Shown here in pieces: positions 12,241-26,700 of a DNA stretch of 64,000 nucleotides. A model generated the notes under the pieces. The model saw only the letters and a list, made by a program, of their open reading frames with translations. It ran no database searches and was not told the DNA's origin. The stretch is taken from contig NC_088309.1 in NCBI RefSeq assembly GCF_910592395.1, forward strand, positions 3,226,501 through 3,290,500, in the 5' to 3' direction. The position numbers and the translations under genes were made by a program. The stretch is from Lineus longissimus (taxonomy: Eukaryota; Nemertea; Pilidiophora; Heteronemertea; Lineidae). Numbering within the stretch: the stretch's first letter is position 1; every line of letters starts with the position of its first letter.

Positions 12241-12789
12241 AGGGAGTACGTGAGTAGCTCTTCATTGTGATGATCTAGATAAAGACAAAAACGATATTAG
12301 TTAGCAACCCAGTCGTCTTTATCATCTTTTTCTGGCTTGACATCGCCAATTATGTACTTTACCACAAAATCGACAAAATCAAGAGAGCTATCATTTTGGC
12401 ATTGATTATAATTATCTACTACTTACTATCAGATCAGTCCCAATCTCACTGTCCTTGATATCAGTAATAAACAAATACGCATTCATTATGTACTGCTTAT
12501 CACTTTCTTAGCCATACAAAGACTTCGTTAGAATAACCCAAGAGATTTCGTGAGAAGTCTATGAGACACCCACAACAAGCGGCTCAGATTCCTTTGAAGA
12601 GGACTTCAGGGAGGTAAGGTCATTATTTCAATATAACAGGGATGTTGCCCCTTTTCAGCGTCGCATGGTTCTCGGTGTTATTTTCGGAAATGAAAATAAA
12701 GTACTTGTACTGCATGGCCGTTCATTCGACACACTCTCCCTTTCAGACAAGAATCAAAACCAATACTAGTCAGAAGAACATACGGCACT

Positions 12790-15700
12790 ATGTCTGAAAC
12801 AACTTCAGAGGAGATGAGAGAGGCTACTTCCCGGCAGCCTATAGCGAAAAGAATTCTCGCATATTGGAGGACCTACGTTGTCATCTTGATACCGCTGATA
12901 TTCATGCCTTTGCCTATTGCCTTGCCGTCACTTGTAAGTCTGAGTCTATATTTAAAAGCTGTCAGGTCCCCGCCCCGCCAAACATAGAAAGAAGTAAGAT
13001 TATGCATCAACGATGACAATAACCTTACATGAATTGTTTCGGTCAAATTTGGCAAGGAAGAGTAGTATATTTAACTACTCCGACTGGCTGTCCGGCCAAA
13101 ACAGTGACGCCACCTTATAGGCCCAATAAGTCTAATCAGGCAGTCCATCATTACTAAGGGACTTGACGATCTCGGAGCCATGTGTGTCGAGATGTTATAA
13201 GTCTGGGCTGAACATCTGAATGAAGCGTCACAAACATTGATATTTCGAATCATTATTTTACAGAAAATGAATTGTGCATACATCATGATCATCATGGCGG
13301 CCTATTGGGTGACGGAAGCTCTTCCACTCGCCGTCACATCACTATTACCCGTTGTGCTAGTGCCTCTCCTGGGCATCATGTCATCAAAGGATCTCTGTCC
13401 GAATTATACCAAGGTAAATAACTTGCATGTACATGTACATGTATATGCAAAGCTTGCTGCCTTTCTCTAAAGAGCCAAGCTATCCTGGTCATGCCGGGAG
13501 TATTTTGTCGGATAAGGCCCTCAAACAGGAGATTCATTCAGGAGGCATAACTGCGAATATATCACCGAAAAAAAGATACCTATTTAATATTTGACCCAGA
13601 AATGGGCTAATGCTTGGCCTTAGATCAACCTGCTTGTAGTCTGTTTCGTACCACTGAGGTAAGGTTGGGGTCTACACTTCAGCTTCAGCCTCAGTGAGAG
13701 GATGATTCGTCTCTTGGATAGGAACTACCGCTTGCCCTCCCATTTAGGCACTATATACGCAGTCCCCGCTAAACCTGTTATTGACAATCAAATGACGAGG
13801 CAATTGCAGTCAAGTGAATTGCCCAGTCGGATGCGACAATTTCGGGTGCCGTGTCTGTACCACGTCGCTTCTCTGAAAATGCCATCACACCATTTTCACT
13901 AATCCTCTTCAGGATACGATCTTGTTGTTTATGGGAGGTCTGATGGTCGCTGTGTGCGTAGAGCACTGGAATCTCCACAAGCGCATCGCCATCAAGGTGC
14001 TAGTATGGGTGGGAACAGCCCCCAGATGGTAAGAAACTAACATCTTTCACAAATTTGGTAAATCAAGATTTTAAAAAATTGAATTATACGTTATCTCTAC
14101 ATTTTTCTTCTCGACACAAGTCGTTCATGCATCCGAATACAAATCGGTTGAGGGAAAGAAATGCGAATCAATGCAGCCAGCAGCGGAATTTCGCTTTATT
14201 TCAGAACGATCTCCATTGCAGGCTGATGCTCGGCTTCATGCTGCCCACGTGGTTTCTCTCGATGTGGATCAGTAACACCGCTACCACGGCAATGATGATT
14301 CCCATCGTAGCCGCCGTCTTAGAAGAAATGAGAGGCGGACAGAAGGCAGCCGAACGGATGTCTATAAGTGGTAAGCTTTCGTCGGGTATATAAACTAATC
14401 ATGAAACTGGAATTTCCGTCATGGAGACTCCCGCGATACTCTTGCATTGTCGATAAAGCCGTGTAGATTTCAAAGATTCACCAAGAAGACTATAACTGAC
14501 TTCCCCGGCATAGCTGCAACTTTTTTGCCAGTGGCATCTCCCGACACGCGTCGTCCTTTGGTGTCGTGGCCATGCAGTATTGTCTGCTGAGCCAGATCGC
14601 AAATACGGGTCGCAGATGTATGTTGCTCATCAAGTCTGGCGTCGAATGACAATAATCACAAAGGCTTATCCACCGATTTGTAATGTATAGCCATTTCTTT
14701 CAGGTGATCAATATTCTAGCAACATGAGTGTCAGTCAGCCTGGCGATGATGGTACAGTAACGTTATCTTATTTATTTCTTAAACCTCATGTAGTATATAC
14801 CTTTAGTTAGAAGCATTTTAAAAGTTAAAACCGTTAAAACTGTGGTCCCTCTTTGTCTTCTATCTAGAAATCCACGTAGATTACTCAGTATTTGATACGT
14901 TACGTAGATTTTTGTCAATTTATAGTAAATGTAGTATGCCTAACCTTTGTTTTGAAGTATAAAGATACATAAAAATGGATGCATAGTCCATCATGTGAAT
15001 CCGGACGGGGACAGGGCTTAAGTATTGTTGTACTAATAACTATGGTAATTTCCTCAGCTTCATGCATGGATTAAATTGACCTTGGCCAATAAATACAAGT
15101 TATTTGAGATTATCATAAAACCAGTTCTGTTCTAGCTTCGCATTCGGGTCTTAATATGAGCCGTTCATCTCTCCGATCGAGATCTAGTTCAGTGTCTCCC
15201 TCTAACGGTCCGTATCCACCTGGTACAGTATTAGATTCTCGTTCCTCCACCAGAATCTTGCAAAGACTATACCCAACCTCGCAATCTTACATGCTCGGCC
15301 TATCTTCACGTTTCATGCCGCCGAGTATCGTAAGGCCTTGTTACTTTGCGGGGATTAGCCAACGAGGAATACCAGTGCCTTAGTATATGATACGCGGCGT
15401 GAATCTCTAACGTGGAGGAAGGCAACGCGAGTGTTAAATGTAACTATACCTTCCCGTCTTTAATGCGTCTCGAACATGTTTATACATCGAGCACCTGTAT
15501 ATATTAGCTTTTGCTAGACCTGTTCTTTAAATATTGTAAATTGAGAAACAAATTTCGAGGTCAAATTCTCCACGTCACTAGCTGTAAAAAAACAATCGTT
15601 CTGCGTCTACTCTTAAGAGTTCCGGTGTGTGCTTTAAAACGATCATCATTTTGAGCTACATGATCAGCATGTATGTATACGCTCTGTTAAAATGGCTTTT

Positions 15701-18700
15701 TTATCCCTTTTTGCCTTCATTCCTCATTTATCATGATACCCCCTCGCAAAACTTTAGGAAAAAGGTGGACCCCAAACAAACTATACCACTGCGTTCCGAA
15801 AAGGCTGCAGAATGAGTTACATGTATACGTGTACAACCTTTCTAATCCAAACAAACATGTATCAATTTAGTCGTCTCCGACGAAGAAACCGTTATACCAT
15901 TCATTGTACATAAATTTGATATGTGCGGCTTGTACGAAATTTTCAAATAAATTCATTGATTTTTTTGGGCTGCCGTTATCTTACTTGAATTTGACGAAAA
16001 CCTTACAACACATTTCAAGAGTTTGTAGTTTGTAGTAAATAACCCTTGATTGTCATGACATCGATCTGCACATCAAATTATTTTACACTGGGACATTTTG
16101 ATTAAATATTTCTGCTCGTTTTCTTCAGAGAAAACGGCTGTGAAAGTGATGACAACCAACATAGACGAGTCGGAGACATTGGTGATGGAGAACAGGGCGT
16201 ATAGTTCCTCTGAGAAAAAGTGAGTTGTACTTTTGCATTTGTATTGGTCATAGTAATGCATTACAAACAAAAATTGCAGGAGATCTGAAAATGATTGTAG
16301 TTGTTTTAACCACCAGAAGATATCTAATATGGATACTTACAAATGTACCGTGAGTGCTCGCGTGCAGAGGCCGGGGTGGAGAGTAACAAATGGCAGGTTG
16401 CACAGATAAAGTGTTTTGACCTTTATAAATACACTGGCAGATCCACCTTTACCTCAACTACAAGCAGTTTCCTCCGCGGGGCGTCTGCTTCGTCGGAGTT
16501 GGGGGGTTACACCTAAGGTCTTATTGAGTAAAAAGAAGAGAACGTGTATGGAGAAGGGGGAAAATATACGGCCATGCGCGCTTAGCGCGTAAGTGGGCTG
16601 CTGCTCCTGCGGTAATAGCCTGAGTAATAAGAAGGGAAAGTGCACGGAGCAGGTATACAGGTGGCAGCTTGTGTAATACATCATTTGCAATAAATTTGCA
16701 TGTTTTCGTGGCTGGAGCAATGGTATATATAGGTCAGTGTTCGGAACAAACGTTGTACCTGACCGAATCGCAAGTGCATGTATTCGGTTTCAATATACAC
16801 ATGTATTCAGAAACTATCAAACTTCGTGCCTCTGGCGTCCCAGTCGCTTTCAAACAAACTGCCCAAGCTCATTAAATACTCATCAGTGCAGGTTGTCAAC
16901 TGTGTAACCCTGACCTTGTCTTTCTCCCCATGCAGTCAAAAACTTGGTCCATACGTAATTGGGGTGAACAAAAACAGTGCAAGTAGCACTGAAAATATGA
17001 TTTCGACAAGGTAACCCGTTTTAGCGCAGCATGTTAAGCTTTTGCAAACAGTTTCTGAGAATCTGTGTTCGTCAATAAGTGCAAGTATGATTTTTCTATT
17101 CAAAGATTGCTTCAGTCGCATACACAATTTCCCGTAAAAAAGTAACAAACAATCTCGGAAACTGTTTGTTGATTATTCCCCTTAGCTTAGTAAGCTTACT
17201 AACGATGCTTATGTGTAATTATTCTTACATGTAAGTGTATAGTCTAACCAAAAGTCGCTTTTTGTGTCTTGCATAGTTTTTTCTCCCGTCTTATTGTTTT
17301 TTGTGGGGTGGTCTTCCGATTCACACCTATAGTTAGCGCTACCAATATCCCTTGCCTTTCTGGTCACGAGGTTTCCTTCGTTTTCAGCCAGAACGCGTTC
17401 TTATTGCTCTAGCGCTATCGTTCAAAATATTACTGTGCGTCTTAATAGAGCAATGATTGCAGGTTTGAATAATATAGCATCCTAATCCTCCGTTGCAATG
17501 TTTGTGAATGCGTACGGCAATGTAAGGAAGGGACACCGACTGCGAAGGGATTTCGTAAATATATCATAAACGAAAGCTGTTTGCACTATAGATCAGTTTT
17601 CTGCCTTGGTAATTGTCCAATAGCAGAGTTGTTGCATATGAGCGAAGCTTAACGCTCGACTGGAATTTATTTCAAATAAAACAAATTTTGACTGCCAATT
17701 TCGCCTGAGACCTTTATCGTTTCAGCTCCTTCAAAACGAACAGCAGCACTGGACAAGACGTCTCGGCAGAAGACAAGGCATACCAAAATCTGTGCAAGGC
17801 GATGAGTCTGAGCGTGGCATATGCTGCAAACTCTGGAGGTATTGCCACCCTCACGGGAACTGGACCCAACCTTGTCTTGAAGGGACAACTGGACATGTAA
17901 GAAAAACCACCCAAACAAATAATCTCATCGATAACGATCAAATCAAATCAACTGAAACCTGTTTTTTGACCATTCAATGAGAAAAAAGCAAATTATTTGT
18001 GCACGCAACATGGAAAGTGTAACCACCATCTTCGTCATTTTAATAATACGGTAAATGCATGTTATTATTCAGGTTATTCAGGTTAGCCATTATGGAATGT
18101 GACGTATGTATGTTTTGAAAAATTACCCACGATGGCTTTTTTAAGTAGCACGAGGATGCCTACGGCAGTGAGGAGAATGACCTTGGTGTCACCATTCGGT
18201 CTTCCTCCAGTCTAATCCAGAGCGAAAACCCTTGCGAGTTAGTTTAGTCAATATTATTCCATGCACTACAGAATGTTATTGGAATATCATTGGTTTGGAC
18301 TTGTCTCCAACATTCGTTCTTGATAAACTGTAGTAGCTGACTAATTTGTAATTTTCTTTCAGATTATTTGGTGAAGAAGTGGGCGTCAGTTTTAGCTCGT
18401 GGATGGTGTTCGCCTTTCCTATCTCCCTGATTTCCTTGTTCGTTTCCTGGGTCTGGTTACAGATGCTCTATTTGGGTTGTTTAAGGTAAGTGACTCGCTG
18501 CACATGTTCAAATCAACGAGTCATTCCTTACTTGTACATGGATAAAATTAAAGAAGAAAGACATTACCGGTGTAACATTAGTGGTAGTTCACCATGTCAG
18601 TGTTTCCAATGATAGCCATGAGAAGCCATAATTTTTCAATAGGGGTTAAAACAAAGAACAATATGTCAATGTGTCCTTCATAATTCCCAAACAATGAGTG

Positions 18701-21700
18701 GAAACACTTAAGGTCTTATCAGCCTGCGGTGTATATAATGTCTGAAAAGTTGCTTTTACTTGTTTTCACTCTCAAATTACAGGAAATCTACTGTTCACCT
18801 GAAGATGGTGATGTCACTTTTGACTGATAAGCACTCTGTATGCATCATGTCTATTTGACTATTTATTTATGTTTCAATTTCTATTGATAACTTTTTTTTA
18901 AACACGTTGCACCTTTTGCATGCCATTTATCTCTTTTGTTGTTTTTATACATGAAGTCAATCACTGTTTTGTTGTGACTTGTTGAATACTCGTGATCGAA
19001 AAGACATGAACATTAACCATCACATTGAAGACCTTACAGATGTACATGGGATTTTATTCTGTTCCTGTCATGTGATGAAAAACATCTCAGATGGTGACTG
19101 TTCTTGTATCATTTTACTCGATTACCATGACGAACGTCACCCATCGATCTGAGGTATAGCTATAGCTCTGTATTTATTAAGTACATATATCATATCATAA
19201 AAATTCATGGATAACCATTAATTTTGTTTCCTTTCATGAAGTACTTTTCGAGACTGTTGCAAAAAACAGAAGACTGATGCGGCCATAAAAAAGATAATTA
19301 GAGAAGAGTATGAAGCTCTTGGACCATGGTCGTAAGTACCAATGAAACAACTCCCTCAAATATATACGCCATTTTTCCAAAAATTTAAATATTGAAGTTA
19401 AATTTGAAAACTTCTATTTGTGTATATACGTATGGATACGGTATACTTAAATTTCAACAATGCCATCGTGTGCAATATTGTAAATGCCATGATTCAGCGA
19501 ATATGCATAATAACTGCACTACGGCTAAGTGGCTAAGTTTATTTCTATTTACCTGAGCCACGAGACATACAATGAACACTATATATGAAACATTTTCTTC
19601 TTCAGATTTGCTGAGATATCCATCTTGTGTATTTTTAGTACACTGGCAATTCTTTGGTTCACTAGATCCCCAGGTTTCATGCCTGGTTGGGGAGATTTAT
19701 TCCCAACAGGGTAGGTCATTGTATAGGTATCTCATCCAAGCCTTTGTATTGATGTTTACCACAAAATACCCTTTTGATGCGATAATAACCTGTTTCCAAG
19801 GCAAGAACAAGCTAAAGATAATGTACGTGCCCCTAAGTGTCCTCTGAGGCCAGCTTCTACATAAGCTTACCACTCAAAAGGTCCTTGTTTGTGGGCACAG
19901 TGACGTAAAATAGCAAAGGCCTTGTCTTGTATACCCGTCGTGAAACGCTGATGCTGAAGCCAGCCGAGGGGCTCCGTCCAGGCAGGGACCACATTGGCAT
20001 TTTAGTCGTTGGTTGTCCCTCTCTATTTCTTTATATGTCACCTTCCAGATATGCAACGGATGCGACGGCAGCCATGGCCATTGCTATCCTATTATTCATA
20101 TTCCCATCGCAACTGCCAAGATGTTGTAAGTTCCAAATATATAGCTTATAGTCATAACATCAAATCTTTTAAAAAACACATCAAATCAAATCACCTTATT
20201 GACGAATCCATGGGCATTTGCCCAGCGCATAAAGAGAGAAAATGCAACTGCGTACTTTTTACACTAAAATAATCCAAAACCAAACAAAGCATGACCGATG
20301 ATGTTTCGATGCTTTCGATCTCATGATCATACATACATGTGCTACAACCGAGACCTCGTGGTGTATTTGCCATCTATGTTGGCAGAGAGAATCATTTCGA
20401 TCTGCTTCAGTGGAAAATGGCCTGGTCATCCTGTATTTCAGGGGGTGGAGGACCCCGTGCACCCGTCCCAGCACTGCTGTCCTGGGAGACGATCACACAT
20501 AAACTTCCATGGAACATCGTCCTTCTTCTTGGTGGTGGCTTTGCCCTCGCCGATGCATCACAGGTTAGTTTTATATATCAGCCATAGTCATGTTGCATGC
20601 ATACAGACATTTCCACATGACTGGTACGATGTTCAATCGAATTCAATAAATTATTCCATTTGCCTTAACTGAATTCCACCAAATCATCTATGGGTTGGTG
20701 CAGGTTCTTTGCCATTTTTCCATCTGATGTCTTAACCACCGAATACATGTACATGACACGTTGAGTAAATGAAATATACTTTGATGAAAGACAAAATGCA
20801 TCCGACGAGATGAATTTTGTACGAACAAAAAACGCTATGTCACTTGGTGTGGGTGTTGCTTTTGTAGTTGTTAATCCTATTGGATGACATTTTCATGTTG
20901 TCCCTGGAAATGCTAGTCACCTTCCGTGTTGTCCATAGAAACGCGGAGACTATCAATGTGTTTTGCATTTCTTTAAGGTTTCCGGTCTCTCTGAATGGGT
21001 TGGTGAACAACTCGTCGTCCTGAAGGTGTTTCCATCTGTAGTAATCGTCCTTCTTATTAGTACAATCATAGCTGGCCTGACGGAGGTTACCAGTAATACC
21101 GCAACTGCTACACTCATGCTGCCCATCATAGCAGATCTGGTAAGAAATTCAGTATGTTGAACTAAACTTGAAGTCATTGTCATCAGCACAGTCAAAATCA
21201 GTCGCTCAGATTTTCCTCGTGATTCGCCAGTTCCTCTGACTTATAGCAGTAAATATCAAATGTGTGGGAAGATTTTGTAACTTTCGCAACATTACTTTCT
21301 TGTTTGGGAACGATTTCCCTCCACTAGCATGTTAAACAATGCCAGACTTACAAAAGTGATGGTGGTGGTAACTTGGTATTTGTTTTTATTCTAGGCAACA
21401 AATTTAAATGTAAATCCACTTTTCCTGATGTTGCCAGCAACGGTCTCTGCATCATTTGCTTTTATGTTGCCAGTGGCAACGCCGCCAAATGCTATTGTGT
21501 TCTCCTATGGTCATCTCAGGATAAGAGATATGGTAAGTGAAATTAAAGTAATAACAACCGAAGAAATTGTGAGTATGATTATTATACTCACCAGCAAAAA
21601 GAAACTGTGCATTGGAAACAATACTTCAGAGTCAAATAAACCATATTTTGATTGGCAGAAAGTATATTTCAAATGATTCTCTGTTGTTCTGCTTTGCAGG

Positions 21701-21864
21701 TGCTTGCTGGATGCGTGATGAATATCATGTGCATTCTCATCGTGACACTAGGCGTCTCCACTTGGGGTACGGCATTCTTCAGTCTGGATACATTCCCCGA
21801 CTGGGCTTGGCATAATGAAACTGAAATAGCTACAACTGTGTTACCGAACTGTACTTTCTACTGA
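12790..21864 (+). CDS. SLC13: SLC13-family Na+/di- and tricarboxylate cotransporter
   Basis: Sixteen exons: 12790-12933, 13264-13413, 13913-14028, 14222-14370, 14704-14751, 16129-16219, 16936-17010, 17726-17896, 18363-18485, 19242-19331, 19606-19710, 20049-20125, 20442-20563, 20978-21139, 21395-21532 and 21700-21864. All junctions are GT-AG and in phase, giving 641 residues. The order matches SLC13A2/A3/A5: [33 protein letters not shown], a first SNT Na+-site motif (about 154-156, [12 protein letters not shown]), [30 protein letters not shown], a YATDATAA segment, [13 protein letters not shown], a second SNT (about 526-528, [15 protein letters not shown]) and [21 protein letters not shown]. 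The family is a plasma-membrane secondary transporter taking up succinate, citrate or related acids with Na+. The C-terminus carries NET and NCT, possible N-glycosylation sites. The variable hydrophilic loop is encoded by exons 5-7. Which subfamily and substrate cannot be settled here. It is complete and apparently intact. Confidence 0.95.
18567..18715. repeat. Dispersed repeat copy in an SLC13 intron
   Basis: It shares, in order, CCGGTGTAAC, GTCAGTGTTTCC, TTTTTCAATAGGGG, TATGTCAAT and TTCCCAAACAATGAG(T)GGAAACACT with the copy at 36606-36785. The right end has diverged and no matching terminal repeat is visible. Confidence 0.7.
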
Positions 21865-23705
21865 GGTCTCCTCAATTTACATTCAAATCTGTGCGTGTCC
21901 ATCGCTACGACTGACTTGTTTTGACGATTGGGGGATTGCGATGAGTCCCTTGTCGTTTGGCGTACCAGTATGTTGATTCACGAGACAGGTTATACGCATT
22001 GAAGGCTGCCTCCTCAAGGACGACGCTGCGTTCGCTGAAAAATTCTACGATAATGGCACGTATTCATGGGCACCATCTGTCTTTACTGACTGTTCTAAAA
22101 CTAGCAACAGTCAAGACGATCGCGCGATTGGACGGTCTCCATAGGTGGGTTTGTGCTCCCAACATGAGATTTGAAGATTTTAAGCGACGAAGCCGAAATC
22201 CGACAATTCAATCTATCGACCTCTCCCGTGGAAACACCCAGTTGACAAGGCTTGTCGTTTAATTTGGGAATGCTATTATTTTTAATTCGGTGATCAATGA
22301 TTAATGGATAGGTTTCAGAAAAATGACGCATTTATCGGAAAGAAAGTGATGAGTATGGTATTTACCGCGGAAAGGCACCACACATGTATAAATGACAATT
22401 ATTACTATTGGTAATCAGATCCTCGTTACTGTCATCCTGAGATTCAGGTTTTTTTCTCACTCCTTCGTCATTATAATGCGATTGATGTATTTTGACTCTG
22501 CTATGGTTTTTCTCCCGATGCCAGCCGCTGTTTCAATCACGAGATTATTCAAATGGTGGAACTACCGACAATACGTGATATTTCCTACATGGTAATACAA
22601 ATTTTATTCAATGCCGAGAAATAAATTGCTTCAAATTATATAGAGGTACAAAATAATGACCCATTCCCACTTACATGTAGCGTACGTCCATATAACAGAA
22701 CTGTAAGAAGAACTATTGAACAAAGGGGCGGCTGAGCCCAACATTGGTGATTTTGCATTTAACAGTATTATATATATTCATAAGCTCTATACGCCTATAG
22801 TAAATAGCGAAATGTCCGATTTTCGAAAAATTTACAGATTTCATCTGTATATCTCAAGAGTTTCTTTTAAAGAATCACGTATATATACTAGTTATAATAT
22901 TCACATCTGATTTGGCACAAGAGAAGATACATTTTATGCAGTAGAACGATAGTTTACATGAACATACTACAAAATACCATGAAACACATTATAATATCCT
23001 ATGATGCTTGGCCAACTCATCACTCTATCTTACAAGAACACTCCGTGTTGCATTGACCTTCTCCTAATTTCTGTTAAGAACTTCTTACAAGAGAGAAAAG
23101 ACCAGTTGTTGGAGTGCATTTACAGGCATGTGCGTCTTCAACAAATAATATACATCTTAGTAGACAATGTCCTGCACATGTTTGAAAGAAAAGTGCAGCT
23201 TTAAAAAACCCACGAAATTATGAAACAGAATGTGCATTATTTTCAAGGGTTATTTCGACCATACTTGAGACGATATAGAGTACAAAATGGACTTGATGAA
23301 TTATGCACTCCCTTGAAATTTAAACGATCTCGCCGCAACATTACGGAGTGTATCTCCATGGAATATCGTTTTTCTTTCCGAGTTGGATTTTCTTGAATTA
23401 ACAATGTACTATTTTGAGAATAGAGAATGAAATGTTCATCAACACTTTTGAAGTCAAAATTTCGTTACCGACGCGACAGAATCGTTTAGGCCTACAGGTA
23501 AAGAAGAATAAACTGTTCAGGCTAAAAACCAATACCACTTCGTCAGGCGAGTGCGAGACGAGATGGGATGGGGCCAAAGCATTTTTGGCCACAAAACAAG
23601 TTCGGACAAGAAGGCGAAAGATCCATCCGCATTGAAGTTCCCGATTAGTTCCCGACCGCGATCGGCCATGGCGGGAAGGGATCGTGAAGCGGGCGTATGA
23701 CATCG
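21865..23705. other. Convergent 3' region between SLC13 and FMO genes
   Basis: The SLC13 gene (plus) and the FMO gene (minus) end facing each other here, so this is mainly 3' UTR and spacer. An AATAAA lies on the plus strand at 22610-22615, about 750 bases after the SLC13 stop. On the minus strand, TTTATT near 22593 could serve the other gene. I see no further exon. Confidence 0.45.
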
Positions 23706-26700
23706 TCAGACTAAACCGACGATACTGGCAAATATCACAATACCGATAACAACAAAAATCAACCTGACTAAATATCGGGACACCATTTCCCACGTGGTGT
23801 CGTGCGTCTCAACTTTCCGCGTCTTCGTCGCGTATGCAAAATTGGAAAAGGCTGAGCAGATGGCGCTGCGAGCTCCTTGCCAGTTTCCCGGTCCGTGGAG
23901 CCTGTACTGGGCGGGGATGCATGGCCCGAAGAAACATCTCATCGCGAAGAGGGGATCTTCCCAGAATAATTTCCTGAGGTCGGGTTTCACTCCGATCTCG
24001 TCTGCTAGTTGATCCATGAAGTCGATCCAAAATGTCTGCAATGACAAAGAATATAATGTCTTCTGAAGATATCAGGTTTCAACGGTGATATGATCATGAA
24101 TTTGGCCAAACGTGTATTCGGTATTCGGCACCTCAGTATTCGGCTAGCAAACATTATACAGTTATGCCAATGGTGGGCCTATGTAACAGTTCTGTCAATC
24201 TAAAAAACTGGCACAGTGAGGCCAATGAGGTTTTCATTTTTATTGCGCAAGTTTGTATGCACTGATCACTGAATTATTCAATTAATATATAGCGATACGA
24301 TATAGCGACACACGTGCGTGCCATTTTACCTAGTAAAATGGGCAGTGATACATCGTTAAGTAATTTGATGCGTTCCGTCTTAAGGTTTCGCTGAAGGCAC
24401 TTCTTCAACTACAACGGTAATGTTGTTAAAGGTCCTGCAAGAGGTTTGACCCAGTCACTGTTCAGTCATCAACCGATAATTGCTCTCGATCGTGTCATCA
24501 GCAGGTCAGTAGAATTTCAAAGTTAAAAAAAAAATTGGCCGAAGACTTGAACACTTGACCAATACTGAATAGACCAACTGCCGTCACTATAAAAGTCCTG
24601 GTGGTGCCATACTCTCTGGCATCGTTGAGTATATTTTGTTAAAAATGTCCCGCAAACGAACGATTTAAATCGCTGCGACTGCGATCGATCGCATTCGAGA
24701 CAAAAATTGCTCGTTTGCGGAGGTCCCTGCGACAATAATCCAACTTCCTCCTATACCTGCAGTGTATGCCTCTGTGACTTGACGTACTGATTAGCCATGT
24801 CTGCTTTCTTGGCGGTAATGTCCAATGTCATATCCTCCAGTGATGGAAGCCGCCTCTCCCCTAGAAAAATATCGGAAGTAGAAATAGTATTGTTTTCATC
24901 AGTTCCAAGTTGTTGACTCCGGTGTGTTATTAAGGATCTTGGGATCTTCTTTGCTATCTCATGTCACTGGCCTTGTTTCGGTAAGTACTTGGTGGAATTC
25001 ATCAGCTCGTCCCTGAACTGATTGGAAGGAAAGAACAACCAACCGACGGTACCCGATGCGTTGTCCGTGATAGACAACCATAAATAGATGTATAACTGAG
25101 GAGAGGTTAATTATAAAACTTGACACCTATAATGCGACTGGCACATTTCATTGAATTTGACAAAAAGGATGTGTACGAACCTTTGACAACCTTCATAAAC
25201 CATCTGCATTGCATCTCTGAGATGGGCATCACAGCACCAATAGCTTGCACCAACCCCACGACTCCTAATGTCGGATGCTTCAGGTTTGGTGGGAATGTGT
25301 ATTTGTACAAGGAAGCATCATTATTGTCCACTTTCAACACCGACTCTTCCACGAACTTGAACTGGTAGTTGTACCCGGTGGCTAGGATGATGGCATCCAG
25401 TTGTTCGAATGTTCCATCTTCGAAGATGACGCCATCCTCTGTGAATGTCTTAACATTTGGTTTGACCTTCACCGAACCTGTCATGATTCGCTGAGGAAGT
25501 TCGTCGTTGATTGTTGGATGAGCTTCAAGAGCCCTAAAAGGAGAGGAGGCAGATTTTCTGTTTTTTGAACTGATGGTCATTTTATTCGTCGCGTTTCATG
25601 GATGGACTGCTTTCTTTCGACGCTTCTTCTTATTTACTGCTTTGGTTAAATAGGCAGACAGATACGACGCCTAAATTAGTCAGCACCTTGCCAAAGTAGA
25701 ACTCAAAGATGTAAGGGACAGGAAGATGGTGTTGCAGCTGGTTGGTTGAGACACGAACCTAAACCCGCCGGATCTGGGGGTCTAAATTAACAGATCGTCA
25801 CATCCTGACCAATTTCGTAACGGTCAGTGAGCTCACTGCTTGGCAAGTCAATGAGGCATTGGTGAACTTTTTACCTCCTGGCCTGGGCTTTCTGCCGATG
25901 ATCTACTTAAATGGGTGGCCATCCTTCATATCAATAATTATTAGTCAGCTATATCAAAAGAATAATAATAATCATGGGTGCACCAGTGATGCATGACTTC
26001 CAGCTTATATATAGGCCCCTATTATATTATATATATAAGTTCTTTTTTTATTACCCACCCAAAATATATAACCATATATTTTGACGATCGTAATACAAAA
26101 CTTGCTACCTCTTTTTTCTTGGTAAAATACTCTTTATCATGCTTACCTGTGAAGCGGTTGAACACCGTACGTGTCATGATCGAAACGATAATTCGAAAGT
26201 TTCTCAACAGTCCACTGAAGCCATTGTTGAGGAAGGCTGAACATAAACCGACTGTTTGCCAGGGCGTCGGCGGGTATGCCCCAAGGTCCCATGCGGTTGA
26301 CAATCCATGCTCCACGTCTGGTACTCACGAACGTCTATAATTATAGGACGGTTAGATATCAATAAATGCTTTTTTGCAGGCTCACCAACAGGTATGAAGA
26401 AGAAATACATTTTTTGTAAAAGAAGAAGTCACTACAGAATAAATGCCGTTAAAAAGCAATTAAGATCCCCATGTCCTGTACCAGTATGGAGAGATTTCAT
26501 ACACTGGACGTCATCAAGTTATTCTGTGTTGACAAAAAGCCATGCTGAAGAATGTGAGGAGGTATCAAGTACAGGCAAAATGTTGTTGATCCGTTTGAAG
26601 AATTGGAAAGTACATTACCTGTGATGAGAGCCTGCTGGTATCTACTGCAATGTCAACTGCTGAGTTACCGATACCTGAAACGAAAGAATTATGTAAAGGT

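Larger units (their letters stand above)
10270..12789. other. Intergenic region between divergent zinc-finger and SLC13 genes
   Basis: The two genes point away from each other, so this 2.5-kb stretch should contain both promoters. It holds a long interrupted G tract (about 10722-10760), a palindrome (11360-11420), a duplicated TCAGGGAAGTCATTATAAAT-type motif (about 11022-11068) and a short degenerate tandem repeat (12082-12240). I see no coding exon with convincing splice sites. Confidence 0.55.
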
